A stretch of DNA of 64,000 nt from Planctomycetota bacterium (GCA_019456255.1 VRUG01000006.1:34062-98061), one strand, 5' to 3'. Numbered from the stretch's first letter, positions 26,247 through 35,340 are shown. Made by a program: numbers and translations. Notes: generated from the letters alone by a model not told the origin.

Positions 26247-27620
26247 TTATTCTTCGACTGTTTTTCTTTTTGGCCAAATATTTTTCCATAAAGTGATACG
26301 GCTCAGGCGGTCATAAGGAGGATATACGTGCATACCCGCAGTGACAAAATCCACCCATCCATCGCCATCCATGTCATCACTGGCTAAAACTAAAAGATGT
26401 GTAGGGCTTGAGGTAATATTGCGACGGATAAAATTCATTTGTCCATCATTTTCGAACCATATCATCGACTGTGATTTAGGGTCATCCCATTTATTAAAGG
26501 CACTGACGACAGCTATATCTATGTCACCGTCTCTGTCGATATCTACACCATTTGCAAAATAGGCACCTGCGAAATTTCCTATTCTGTGATATTCAAATTT
26601 TAAGTTGCCTTTATTTTCAAGCCACTGCACGCCATGCCATGGCCTTGGGCCGGGAGGCAGGTAATCGAAAGCGTCACCATTGGTGAAAAGAATATCTTTG
26701 TCGCCATCCTTGTCAAGGTCAACAAGTGAGATACCGCTGCTGCCGAAATCCTCATTGGTTGAGCCGTAAACCAGGTTTGTTTTAAAGTTGGCGTGGCCGT
26801 CATTTTCAAAAATATAAATTTCCTCCCATTCCTGTGCCACCAAAGCTATGATATCAAGGTCGCCGTCTTTGTCGATATCTTCAACGAGAGCATGAATGGG
26901 CCCTGAAAGATTTTGCAGAATATGACTTTCAAACTGCCAGTTGCCTTTGTTTTCCATCCAGCGGATTTCACCATCATCGTAACCAAACTGCGCCACAACT
27001 AAATCGATGTCACCATCGTTGTCAAAGTCACCCGGTTCGACATCACAGACACGGGCCACATTATCCACGATAACATGATTTACAAATTTCTCATTTCCGA
27101 TATTTTCCATAATGACTACAGCGCCGATCTTGTCGTTTTCCGGAACTATGATACTCATTTGCGCAACCAGTAAATCAATATCACCATCTTTGTCGATATC
27201 AGATGGAGTGACATGGGCAGGGCCCCTGACGGTGTCGCCGACTTTGGATTCTGTATAGGTCCCCGCTGGAGATTGTCTTATCCAGCGTACCTCGTTTAGT
27301 TTCGCATCGCAAAGTATTACATCCTTTAGTCCGTCTTTGTCCAAATCAACAATTGCCACATGAGTAATCCATGGCTTGGCCTCTCCAACCGGGTCGCCTA
27401 TAGTGACTTTTTTGAGGAAGTCAATGGTCTCTCCTTGAACTGACTTTATTGTTAAATGACTGGTGTCTTGGGCTCCGATTTTTTTCAAAGTTTTTGCTAA
27501 ATATTCGGCAAGCGTTTGCCCTGAACGATGCGCTTCATAGCTGAAGATAGCCAGCGGTATCCCGACCAGGATAAGGGTCAATGCCAATAATGATATGATA
27601 GTAGATTTTGAAATACGCAT
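26247..27620 (-). CDS. Exported FG-GAP/VCBS repeat protein
   Basis: A 457-residue protein with an N-terminal hydrophobic signal or anchor (about 8-28) and seven DxDxDGxxD calcium loops (DLDKDGLKD, DIDKDGDID, DFDNDGDID, DIDKDGDLD, DLDKDGDKD, DIDRDGDID, DMDGDGWVD), predicting a seven-bladed beta-propeller facing the periplasm or outside. Each blade has the repeated W(I/M)(E)N-type strand such as IRWMENKGNWQFESH. Unlike the 8971-10644 protein there is no ASPIC/UnbV domain. It begins 26 bases after the cupredoxin/Fe-S gene and precedes two TPR genes, so the four form a likely unit. Function unknown. Confidence 0.85.
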   Translation of the reverse strand: MRISKSTIISLLALTLILVGIPLAIFSYEAHRSGQTLAEYLAKTLKKIGAQDTSHLTIKSVQGETIDFLKKVTIGDPVGEAKPWITHVAIVDLDKDGLKDVILCDAKLNEVRWIRQSPAGTYTESKVGDTVRGPAHVTPSDIDKDGDIDLLVAQMSIIVPENDKIGAVVIMENIGNEKFVNHVIVDNVARVCDVEPGDFDNDGDIDLVVAQFGYDDGEIRWMENKGNWQFESHILQNLSGPIHALVEDIDKDGDLDIIALVAQEWEEIYIFENDGHANFKTNLVYGSTNEDFGSSGISLVDLDKDGDKDILFTNGDAFDYLPPGPRPWHGVQWLENKGNLKFEYHRIGNFAGAYFANGVDIDRDGDIDIAVVSAFNKWDDPKSQSMIWFENDGQMNFIRRNITSSPTHLLVLASDDMDGDGWVDFVTAGMHVYPPYDRLSRITLWKNIWPKRKTVEE

Positions 27621-27646
27621 CCTGCATCATCTCCATAAATTTTCTA

Positions 27647-29626
27647 TTAGAAATTAGTAAAATATATCAGCATCCCGGCAGCGAGCAATATAAGGATTGT
27701 CGCGGTTGGCGCAAACCCTTTAAGGGCATCGTTTTTTCTACCGGTCTCATTAAACCAGACCTGATAGCCTTTTTTCAAGCTAAAAGTCAGCCCCGTCAGA
27801 ACCAGTGTAGCCTGAATCCACGGTATGCCACTTGGCCAAACCTGTACCCATGGCATTCCGGCGGTTCCCAAAAGGTCCCAGCCATGACCGAACGGGTCAG
27901 AAATCGAAAATATAATAAAAGTCAGGTTAATCATAACCGTTGCGATGAAAAATGTCGCCCAAAAACTGAGCCCTAAAGGTAAAAGTGCAGGCATTGTTTT
28001 TTTGAAAACATCGCCGGTAACTGCGCTGAAAATACCAGAGGTTCGTATGTTTTGTTTCTTCTCTTTATTTGCAGACAGAAGCATCCCGAATCTTGTTGCC
28101 AGCCAGAAGAGGAGAGGTACGACACCAAGTGCTATGGTCCATAAGACGGCGGCATATTTTCCAAATTCCAACCATGTCGCTTTGTCAATTACATTGACCA
28201 TGTCACGCATTACCGTCCACGGTGAAAGTATTGTCAATGGATAAACCATTCCAAGAACGAGCAAAACAATCGCCTGCCAGGCCTGTCCGTATGAAGCAAA
28301 GCGCTCGGTCCATCTGCCTCGACGCAAACCTAAAGTCACGTTGTCATAAGGGCAGCTCTTAAAACATTCGGTGCACACACCGCAATCAAAGTTACGTTTA
28401 ATATTCGGAACACATAACTCATAAGGACATGCCCAGCCCTTTTCATTTCCACGCAGACACGCCCTTTCTCGACAGTTGCCGCAAATTTCGGTGTCCCTGC
28501 TTCGAACTACAATTCGTCCGAATGGGCTGTACAATGAGATGAAAGCTGCTACCGGACATATGTACATACAAAAACTGCGGAGGTTCCAAATAAGTGACAT
28601 TATTATTGCTATGATGAACAGGGAAAATAATGCTGTTGCGGTCCATTTAGGCTGACCTGCCATCGATGCGCTTAACGTCCCCATTCCCAAAAAGAACAGC
28701 AGACGCAGCCATGTGCCGCTAAGTTTCCTTGGCCAGCGAAATCCGAAACCAAAAAAACGATTACCGTATTTACCTTCTTTTTTTGCTTTTCTTACCTGTA
28801 CAGTTGCGCCTCGCTGTAAATATTCTCCAAGTGCCGGCAGCGGACAAACCAGGCACCAGATGCGTCCGCCAAGCGGTACCAGAATCATTGTCAAAAGCGC
28901 CATCCACACACTCCATGTCAGCATGACACCGAAGTTTCTCCCGCCGACCTTGGTACCGAAAAATCCCGCTATGATAACCAGGACGAAACCAGCTAATACA
29001 GGCAGGGTGACGACAAATTGCAGAGGTCTCCATTTAAGAATCTTATCAAGTATAGGCAGTTTTTTATTGAGGTCAATCGGCGGTGGAATTAGTTTGGGTT
29101 CGTTTTCACTACTCCATCGGACGCGCAAAAAAGCGATGATAATAATTGCTACCAGCAGCCCTAAGCTTCCGGAGAATAACCAGTTAGGCCGAACAATCAA
29201 GTCACCTTGTTCAAAGCCATGCATTGGGCCGCAATAAATATGACATCTAAAGCGGGAAAGCGATACCAGTTTTCCCCACCAGCCCTCAAGGCCAGCGGTC
29301 AAATGAACCTTGTCAGTATCGATGATATTTTCGTAGGATGATTGGAGAGGGTCCCTGACCTCAACTTTTTCGCTGGCGGGCGAGACCTTTACTTCGATTC
29401 GGTAGTCCTGAAGAAGAAAACTGTGGCCTGTGTTACTTGCGCTGAAAGTGAATATCAATTCGTCGCCGCGATTGGCACGGATAATCGATGGCGTCGTGCC
29501 GTAGCGGAACAGTTCCATGTGAATGTTTTTTGTTTCAGGGTTGCCAGTGGTGCTCCATTCGATTAGAATGGGTATGCCCACGCACACAGAAATAACTAAA
29601 ATGGCAATAAAAACACGGCGAATCAT
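27647..29626 (-). CDS. Membrane polyferredoxin (NapH/NosR-like) with N-terminal cupredoxin domain
   Basis: A 659-residue multi-domain electron-transfer protein. Residues 5-24 anchor or export the N-terminus; about 35-145 form a cupredoxin-like domain with H68, C128, C132 and H136 (motif CHIYCGPMH), resembling the CuA motif of COX2 and N2O reductase except that the Met three residues after the His is absent. After a TM helix (about 150-167) comes a NapH/NosR-type membrane region with WCLVCP (257-262) and CMYICP (353-358), then two Fe-S clusters: C382, C385, C390, C405 and C415, C418, C421, C425, then more helices. It could pass electrons from quinol across the membrane to a copper site. Only the domain content is seen; the acceptor is unknown. 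It begins 96 bases after eboE on the same strand. Confidence 0.82.
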   Translation of the reverse strand: MIRRVFIAILVISVCVGIPILIEWSTTGNPETKNIHMELFRYGTTPSIIRANRGDELIFTFSASNTGHSFLLQDYRIEVKVSPASEKVEVRDPLQSSYENIIDTDKVHLTAGLEGWWGKLVSLSRFRCHIYCGPMHGFEQGDLIVRPNWLFSGSLGLLVAIIIIAFLRVRWSSENEPKLIPPPIDLNKKLPILDKILKWRPLQFVVTLPVLAGFVLVIIAGFFGTKVGGRNFGVMLTWSVWMALLTMILVPLGGRIWCLVCPLPALGEYLQRGATVQVRKAKKEGKYGNRFFGFGFRWPRKLSGTWLRLLFFLGMGTLSASMAGQPKWTATALFSLFIIAIIMSLIWNLRSFCMYICPVAAFISLYSPFGRIVVRSRDTEICGNCRERACLRGNEKGWACPYELCVPNIKRNFDCGVCTECFKSCPYDNVTLGLRRGRWTERFASYGQAWQAIVLLVLGMVYPLTILSPWTVMRDMVNVIDKATWLEFGKYAAVLWTIALGVVPLLFWLATRFGMLLSANKEKKQNIRTSGIFSAVTGDVFKKTMPALLPLGLSFWATFFIATVMINLTFIIFSISDPFGHGWDLLGTAGMPWVQVWPSGIPWIQATLVLTGLTFSLKKGYQVWFNETGRKNDALKGFAPTATILILLAAGMLIYFTNF

Positions 29627-29722
29627 TGATATAAATATATCAGATTCTCTGAAAAATGTCCATTGTTTGTATTATGAGGGGCTTTTTAGGGGTATAAACA
29701 TGCAGTTTTGCGGAAAAAGTGA

Positions 29723-30910
29723 TTATTTTTTTAGCCTTGAAAGGGCCCATTTGTACTCTTCTGCAATAGCTTCTACCACGTTTTTGTCCCGCATAGATTG
29801 CGGTAGTACATCAAAAGTGTAGGTTTCAATTTCAAGATGCTCGGTTGCCCCTTTGGTTAGCAGGTCAAAAAAATTGTCATCTAAACAATCTGAGGTTGAT
29901 TGCAGCAAACCGCTTTGTTTGAAAAACAAGGGGACATGAAAATGAATCCGCCACTTTTCATCAGGGCAGGCTTTAGATTCCATAGCTTCGGGCAAGTCAC
30001 AGCAGGAAATAATATTGTCCTTGGTTTTTATCTTCACCTGGTGCAGATAAACTTTGTCATCAAATTGTTTAAGCTGTTGCAATGCCTCTTTGGACCGATT
30101 TAGTTTTAGCGCGGAACTAAGCTGAACTTTACATATCCTGATGTCGGCCTGCTGTAACTTTCCAAAACTTTCAGCGAGGTTCTCAAATTGAACAGCTAAA
30201 TGGGCCGTATCAAAACAGATGCCTATATGGCGCTTAAGAATTTGCTTTGCGTTTTCAATCTTAATGCCGGCTCTTTGCTGTAAGTAATTGCTGCCTATTT
30301 CAAGCAAAGGCCCGGAGAAAAATTTGATTGTTTCGTTGGTGTTTTCAATAACGCAATCCGGTTCCGGTTCCAGACCTATGCAGATATCCTTGTCCGTTGT
30401 CTCATGTATCCTGTTGAGGTGGGCCGCTGTATCGGCAAGATTATTTATCATTTCGGAAATATCGTTTTCTGATTTTTTCCAGTTTTTATATGATAACGGC
30501 ACCGTACTGATACTTCCGGTGATTGTTGGGGGTAATAATTCAGCGAGTATGTCAGCTAAAGCGATGGTATAGTCACGCCGCTGCTGCGATTGCCAGTCAG
30601 GCTTATAAACATTTTCTTTTACGGCTGTCTGATGAAACTGGCCGTATGGAAAACCATTAATTGTAAAAACGTAAAGGTTCTCGCTGGTTAAAAAGTTTTT
30701 AAATTCCTCAAGCTTTTCTTTTTCTTTCAATTCCTGCGCAGCTATGTTGCTTAGCCTTAGGCCGAGCGCAAAAGGTTGACCGGGGCAAACCATGTCACGG
30801 ACACCAAGGGCATAATCTTTAATAGCGGTAAAATTTTCGGACCAATTTTGACCCGGATGGATATTCAAACAATAGGTAAGATGCAGTTGAGGATTATTTT
30901 GAACTTTCAT
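29723..30910 (-). CDS. eboE: EboE, xylose-isomerase-like TIM-barrel protein
   Basis: A 395-residue protein with the strongly conserved EboE opening HLTYCLNIHPGQNW and FALGLRLSNIAAQEL. A sugar-phosphate isomerase/AP-endonuclease-2 type TIM barrel follows, with plausible metal ligands in GLEPEPDCVIEN (Glu), GICFDTAHLAVQFE (Asp and His), RIHFHVPLF (His) and HLEIETYTFDV (Glu). Ebo proteins are proposed to move or modify a precursor from cytoplasm to periplasm; in cyanobacteria the ebo genes are needed for scytonemin monomer export. No enzymatic reaction has been established that I know of. Its ATG overlaps the last base of eboD, so it is translationally coupled. It is the last ebo gene. Confidence 0.9.
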   Translation of the reverse strand: MKVQNNPQLHLTYCLNIHPGQNWSENFTAIKDYALGVRDMVCPGQPFALGLRLSNIAAQELKEKEKLEEFKNFLTSENLYVFTINGFPYGQFHQTAVKENVYKPDWQSQQRRDYTIALADILAELLPPTITGSISTVPLSYKNWKKSENDISEMINNLADTAAHLNRIHETTDKDICIGLEPEPDCVIENTNETIKFFSGPLLEIGSNYLQQRAGIKIENAKQILKRHIGICFDTAHLAVQFENLAESFGKLQQADIRICKVQLSSALKLNRSKEALQQLKQFDDKVYLHQVKIKTKDNIISCCDLPEAMESKACPDEKWRIHFHVPLFFKQSGLLQSTSDCLDDNFFDLLTKGATEHLEIETYTFDVLPQSMRDKNVVEAIAEEYKWALSRLKK

Positions 30911-32130
30911 TAGTCGCTGCCTTGTTTACAGATCCCTTGCAGATACTGCACAGCTTCTTCGATGATGTCACTGTCTATATTGTTGACCTCAATTTTTGCG
31001 CCAATGTTTTTCGGTAATGTGACAGTCAATTCGCCTCCCAGATGTTCCTGGAATTGTCGCAGGCCTTCTAAGATGGTCAACTCACCGGCGGCTGTTCGTT
31101 TGGAGATTATTTCATTGTATACGTCCAGTCCGCATCGGATCAGTCCTTCGGTTATGCGCTGAAGCTGGGCCTGGTTAATGAGGCCTTGGCGCATAGCATA
31201 AAAGGAATCAATCGCAATTCCAATCGCGACAGCTTGCCCGTGTCCTATCTGATAATCGGAGATGGTTTCTATTTTGTGCGCTGCCCAGTGTCCAAAATCC
31301 AAAGGCCTGGCACTGCCGAACTCGAAGGCGTCGCCGCTTGTACGGATGTGCTCTAAGTGTATCATGGCGCAGCGGTAAATCGCTTCTGTCATTACACTTA
31401 TGTCACGCTGCCGGAGGGCGTCACCGTTTGTGCAGAGATAATCAAAAAAGTCCGCATCCTTGATTATCGCGACCTTAAACGCTTCGGCTATCCCTGCCGT
31501 CCAGTCCTCAAAGCTAAGCGTAGAGAGAAAATCAAAATCATTAATCACAGCGAACGGCGGAGCGAAAGTGCCGATGAAGTTTTTCATATAGGAAGTGTCC
31601 ATGCCGTTTTTAACACCAATGCCTGCGTCAGCCTGGGCGAGTGTTGTTGTCGGCAGCCGTAAAAGCCGCAGGCCTCGATGAACAATCGAACATGCGAAAC
31701 CGACTATGTCAAGAACGCTGCCTCCGCCGACAGCGATAACAAAACTTTGACGGTCAAGGTGATTTTCTTTTATTACAGAAACAATATTATGTACGATGTC
31801 CCAGCCAGATTTTTTGTCAGCGGGCATGATGCAAGGCTGGCATGCTAACTCTATTTTTTTTTCTCTGGCTTGGAAATATGATTCTATTTTTTTAATAATT
31901 TCGGGATGCGTCTCAGCTACGTTCGAGTCAATGAATACAATACAGCGGTGACATTTTTGTTCGTTCAATCTATCTAAGACTGATTCCAGCAGCGGGTTAT
32001 CGAAATCAAATACCTGGTGGGTAAAGTGGACAGGATACTCGAACCGAACATCGAAGCTTTGCCTGTACGCTTTGAAAGTCTTGTTGTCGGGGTTTTTTAT
32101 TTGTTTATCGGTATCACTCATCAGGCTCAT
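30910..32130 (-). CDS. eboD: EboD, 3-dehydroquinate synthase-like sugar phosphate cyclase
   Basis: A 406-residue member of the sugar phosphate cyclase superfamily (3-dehydroquinate synthase, 2-epi-5-epi-valiolone synthase). NAD-binding glycines are in VIAVGGGSVLDIVGF; LPTTTLAQADAGIGVKNGM follows; zinc ligands are expected at the Glu in GIAEAFKVAIIKD, the His in DFGHWAAHKIE and the His in IGHGQAVAIGI, all present. It is therefore probably catalytic, forming a cyclic polyol from a C7 sugar phosphate, but which product is made in ebo clusters is not known. Its start lies 17 bases inside the end of eboF and its stop shares a base with eboE. Start could also be the ATG at 32121. Confidence 0.9.
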   Translation of the reverse strand: MSLMSDTDKQIKNPDNKTFKAYRQSFDVRFEYPVHFTHQVFDFDNPLLESVLDRLNEQKCHRCIVFIDSNVAETHPEIIKKIESYFQAREKKIELACQPCIMPADKKSGWDIVHNIVSVIKENHLDRQSFVIAVGGGSVLDIVGFACSIVHRGLRLLRLPTTTLAQADAGIGVKNGMDTSYMKNFIGTFAPPFAVINDFDFLSTLSFEDWTAGIAEAFKVAIIKDADFFDYLCTNGDALRQRDISVMTEAIYRCAMIHLEHIRTSGDAFEFGSARPLDFGHWAAHKIETISDYQIGHGQAVAIGIAIDSFYAMRQGLINQAQLQRITEGLIRCGLDVYNEIISKRTAAGELTILEGLRQFQEHLGGELTVTLPKNIGAKIEVNNIDSDIIEEAVQYLQGICKQGSD

Positions 32131-33427
32131 TAAACCAGTTTTTAACCATCAAAGCAAGGTCGATAAGTGATTTTGGTTTAATATTAGATTCGAAAGTTTT
32201 TGCCCATGCGATTTTTTCCTGGGGGTCGCATCTTCCGTGCGAGCCTCTAATGCGGTCGGTCTTGCAGCTTATATTTGGAGGAAAGCCGAAAAATAATTCA
32301 CACGGGTCATAGCCTGGCTTATTGTGAATATCAACATGCGAGGCGTAGTCAGGCATTTCGCTTTTTTTGGCCCACCAGAGATAAGCAAACCAGCGACTCT
32401 TTTCCGCGACGATAACAAGCTCACCGCTGTTTGCGTGGTCCACGTTCAATCTCGACTGTTCACTTTTATCCAGTATTTCTGCGATACCATCAACATTGGC
32501 CAGGATATTTTTGACCTGGTCGATATCGCTTTTATGTTTTACGTATACGTGTGCGATTTGATGGTCAACCATCGCGAATGCGCTGCTGGTATAAAAATCC
32601 GGGTATAGCATATTTTTAACTTTACGCGTATTAAACAATCCAGCTTCATGTAATACTCGGTTTGGAAAGACCGCCGGTTTTTGAGTTTCGGTTATCGTAT
32701 AGTCGCCAAATATCAGAACTTCATAGCCTTGCCTATTGCATTGCGAAAGGATTTTTTCCAGTTGGGCAAAAGTTGTTTGAAGTGCTTTTTTGCTTTTAGG
32801 GTGACCGGGCCCGAATCGCTGTAAGTCGTAATCCATACTCGGCAGATAAGTAAATAATAAATCCGGTGCCATCTCCGGTTCTTCTAATATGATAGATGTT
32901 GCAGAAGCAATCCAGTCTCCGACTTTTGCGTTAGCTAAAGGTCCCCAATAATGCTTTAAGTTAAAATCGGTGCCTATTGTTTTGCAGAGTTTCTTGTAAA
33001 GCCCATCAGGTTTGCTGTAGCAATCCATAATCATGCCGCCGTGATGTTTATGAATCGGTGCCGGTGACAAAACAAGGTCGATATCTTCGCCTAAACTTTG
33101 CTGCCAGAACATCATTGCGACCCGTTTGCCTTTTTTTCGCATCTGCTGCCATATACGCTGCCCCTCAACCAGCGATGCCGACTGCTCCCAAAACATCGGT
33201 TTGCATAATTTTCGCGACCAGAAGCCATTAGCTGTCATACCGTGACAATTTGGCGCCGAAGCGGTTCGAAAGGATGCCTGGGTAGTGCATGTTAACGCTG
33301 GGAAAATGCTTTGGGCCGATTCAAAATTTAAGTTATTGATTTTCGCGTGATTGCAATTGCTAAGAAGGTTATAACTTAATCCAGCTACCTGTATAACAAC
33401 GAGCTTTTTGTCATTTTTTTTGTTCAT
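32114..33427 (-). CDS. eboF: EboF-like alkaline phosphatase/nucleotide pyrophosphatase family protein
   Basis: A 437-residue protein of the alkaline phosphatase superfamily (NPP branch). Seen: nucleophile Thr region FPALTCTTQASFRT, the following CHGMTANGFW, YLPSMDYDLQRFGPGH (Asp and His ligands), IFGDYTI (Asp) and the late metal His in IRGSHG. The first metal Asp of NPP enzymes (usually x-x-DGL near the N-terminus) is replaced: the sequence reads VIQVAGLSY. As far as I recall, EboF proteins share a changed residue here, so catalysis may be altered. No signal peptide is visible, so it acts in the cytoplasm. It is six bases from eboC and overlaps eboD by 17. Confidence 0.85.
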   Translation of the reverse strand: MNKKNDKKLVVIQVAGLSYNLLSNCNHAKINNLNFESAQSIFPALTCTTQASFRTASAPNCHGMTANGFWSRKLCKPMFWEQSASLVEGQRIWQQMRKKGKRVAMMFWQQSLGEDIDLVLSPAPIHKHHGGMIMDCYSKPDGLYKKLCKTIGTDFNLKHYWGPLANAKVGDWIASATSIILEEPEMAPDLLFTYLPSMDYDLQRFGPGHPKSKKALQTTFAQLEKILSQCNRQGYEVLIFGDYTITETQKPAVFPNRVLHEAGLFNTRKVKNMLYPDFYTSSAFAMVDHQIAHVYVKHKSDIDQVKNILANVDGIAEILDKSEQSRLNVDHANSGELVIVAEKSRWFAYLWWAKKSEMPDYASHVDIHNKPGYDPCELFFGFPPNISCKTDRIRGSHGRCDPQEKIAWAKTFESNIKPKSLIDLALMVKNWFNEPDE

Positions 33428-33433
33428 TTATTT

Positions 33434-34387
33434 TCAGCTCGCATAAAATCTTTTGCTTAGCATATAAGAAATGGGCCAGGCCAAAATCAATGTCACTGCC
33501 CCGAGTATTCCAATCAATCCGGCAACGCTTATGACCGCTGCCTGGATTAGTAGTAGATTACGTATTAACTGACCGACGGTTTGCTGAATTATTTTTGGCG
33601 CAACTTTGCCGGTTAAATTGATGGTCAAATATAAGGCCCAAATAGTTGAGATGCTGGCCAATACCAAATACGCACCCAATGACCAAAGATTATAAATACC
33701 GATCGTAAAATACAGGATGGTAAACCAGCAGGTGAGTATTATTGTCGGCAGCCATCGCTTTTTGTTTAATGATACGGTTTGGGTTTCTTTAGCGGCGATA
33801 GTTGTCACCGAAGCTATATAACAGGTCAGTCCCAAAGCTGAAACTATTACAGGGGTGCTGGATACACATTCGGTTCCAAGTGCCGAAGCTCCCAATAGCA
33901 AACTAAGACCTCTACAGAGCCCCACATTGATCGCGCCTATAACAACATTGCCTTTGGTCATACAGTTATAGCTGCTGATAAGGGCGACCATAGTTAAAGC
34001 TATAACGAATGTTAGCATGCCCGCCAATGCCGCAGTAAGCAATCCCGCAATAAACAATGTTAAAGCCGCATAAACAACGCTGCGAGGATTAATTAGTCCG
34101 CTTGGAAGAGGGCGGTTGGGACGTGTTTCGCGGTCCTTGGCGATGTCACAATAATCATTTTGCAGCAAAGCGGCGCAGTAAAACAGCAACGAAGTGAATA
34201 TACAAAACTGCAGATTAACATTGGACCGGTCATTATAAACGCCGGCAAAATAGGCGAGTGTAAAACCTGCGAGCGGGTCACCGGGAACCGTGAGGAGATT
34301 CGGCAGCCGAATTAGCTGAAGCCATGCACTGAATTTTGTTGACAGGGCCGACGCATTTTGAGTTTTAATTGTATTGTCTTGTTCCAT
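33434..34387 (-). CDS. eboC: EboC, UbiA-like prenyltransferase family membrane protein
   Basis: A 317-residue integral membrane protein with about eight to nine helices. The first UbiA motif is intact as NDYCDIAKDRETRPNRPLPSG (Asn-Asp-x-x-Asp and the RPxRP-type loop), which binds prenyl pyrophosphate via magnesium. The second Asp-rich motif is replaced by AAKETQTVSLNKKRW, as expected in EboC-type members. It should prenylate or carry a lipid-like substrate within the inner membrane. It is eight bases downstream of eboB and six bases upstream of eboF. Confidence 0.88.
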   Translation of the reverse strand: MEQDNTIKTQNASALSTKFSAWLQLIRLPNLLTVPGDPLAGFTLAYFAGVYNDRSNVNLQFCIFTSLLFYCAALLQNDYCDIAKDRETRPNRPLPSGLINPRSVVYAALTLFIAGLLTAALAGMLTFVIALTMVALISSYNCMTKGNVVIGAINVGLCRGLSLLLGASALGTECVSSTPVIVSALGLTCYIASVTTIAAKETQTVSLNKKRWLPTIILTCWFTILYFTIGIYNLWSLGAYLVLASISTIWALYLTINLTGKVAPKIIQQTVGQLIRNLLLIQAAVISVAGLIGILGAVTLILAWPISYMLSKRFYAS

Positions 34388-34395
34388 ATTAAATC

Positions 34396-35232
34396 TTAAC
34401 GCTGAAATTCCTTTGGGTCCATTGGTTTTAGGTCGAACTTCGGTTTGAAATTCGGGCTATGACTGTAAAACGCCATGGCATTTTCAAAGACAAGTTTTTG
34501 AATCGTTTCATCGTTATGGCCGTCACTGCTCATAAAATCTATAACCTTGGGCAGGCTAAGCGTATCTGAAATGCCCCAGTCAGCAGAACCGTTGACTATC
34601 ATTCGCTCGGCGCCGTATTGTTTGATGATCGCTGAGACCCGCTTGGCGGTTAGCTTGGAAATCGGATAAACCGTCATGCCGATAAAACAATCTGTCTGGC
34701 GAGAGAGAGGAATCGTTTCTTCTGTATTATGGTCGATTATGATTTTGTCCTGGTCCATGCCTTCTGAGCGTATGACTTCGATTATGCGTTTTGTTCCTTT
34801 GAGCTTATCAACATGAGGAGTATGTATGATTACCGGCATGTTGCGTTTTTTGGCGAGATGCAATTGCTTAACAAAGGCAGTTTCTTCGTTTTTGGTAATA
34901 TTGTTATAACCGATTTCTCCGAGTGCAACGCATCTTGGGTGGTCGAGATACTTATCGATTTCTGCGAGCACTTCATTGACCAGCCCCAAATCTTCGGATT
35001 CCTTGGGATTTACGGATATAGCGGCGAAATGGTCAATCCCGAATCGCTCGGCGCGAACGGTTTCAAAATCAAGAATCAGCTGAAAGTAGTCGAAAAATGT
35101 CCCTGCATATCGCCGATTGGCCCCAAGCCAAAATGACGGCTCAACGCATGCCCGTATCCCTGCTTGATACATCGCCTGATAGTCATCAGTCGTTCTGGAA
35201 TACATATGTATGTGAGGCTCAATGATAATCAT
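34396..35232 (-). CDS. eboB: EboB, TatD-family metal-dependent hydrolase
   Basis: A 278-residue TIM-barrel hydrolase of the TatD group. Metal residues are seen in order: EPHIHMYSRTTDDY (H-x-H), VALGEIGY (Glu), VIIHTPH (His), IIDHNTEE (His) and NGSADWG (Asp). The opening MIIIEPHIHM is standard for EboB, so I set the start at the ATG at 35232; a GTG at 35250 would add six residues. First gene of the ebo operon here; no eboA homologue lies between it and the divergent sigma-factor gene. The role in ebo function is unknown; TatD relatives are nucleases or amidohydrolases. Confidence 0.9.
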   Translation of the reverse strand: MIIIEPHIHMYSRTTDDYQAMYQAGIRACVEPSFWLGANRRYAGTFFDYFQLILDFETVRAERFGIDHFAAISVNPKESEDLGLVNEVLAEIDKYLDHPRCVALGEIGYNNITKNEETAFVKQLHLAKKRNMPVIIHTPHVDKLKGTKRIIEVIRSEGMDQDKIIIDHNTEETIPLSRQTDCFIGMTVYPISKLTAKRVSAIIKQYGAERMIVNGSADWGISDTLSLPKVIDFMSSDGHNDETIQKLVFENAMAFYSHSPNFKPKFDLKPMDPKEFQR

Positions 35233-35312
35233 GGCAGTTAGCAGGCCCACCTTAGCTCTTCGGTTGATTTAAATCGCAAAGCGTTTTCCTCTTAAAGTAC
35301 CAATTTCTGCTT

Positions 35313-35340
35313 AGTTTATCAGTTTTAGGCCTGCTTACAA
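35313..35340 (-). promoter_or_regulatory. Candidate promoter for the ebo operon
   Basis: On the minus strand TTGTAA (35340-35335), a 16-base spacer and TAAACT (35318-35313) stand about 80 bases before eboB. Each box matches the housekeeping consensus at four positions. The remaining divergent spacer up to the sigma gene contains no other gene. Confidence 0.35.

Noticed and set aside
28713..29237. 174-codon open frame on the plus strand opposite the cupredoxin/Fe-S gene
   Set aside because: It is an antisense shadow: no ribosome-binding site, odd Arg/Pro/Ser-rich composition and it lies wholly inside a gene with clear domain motifs.
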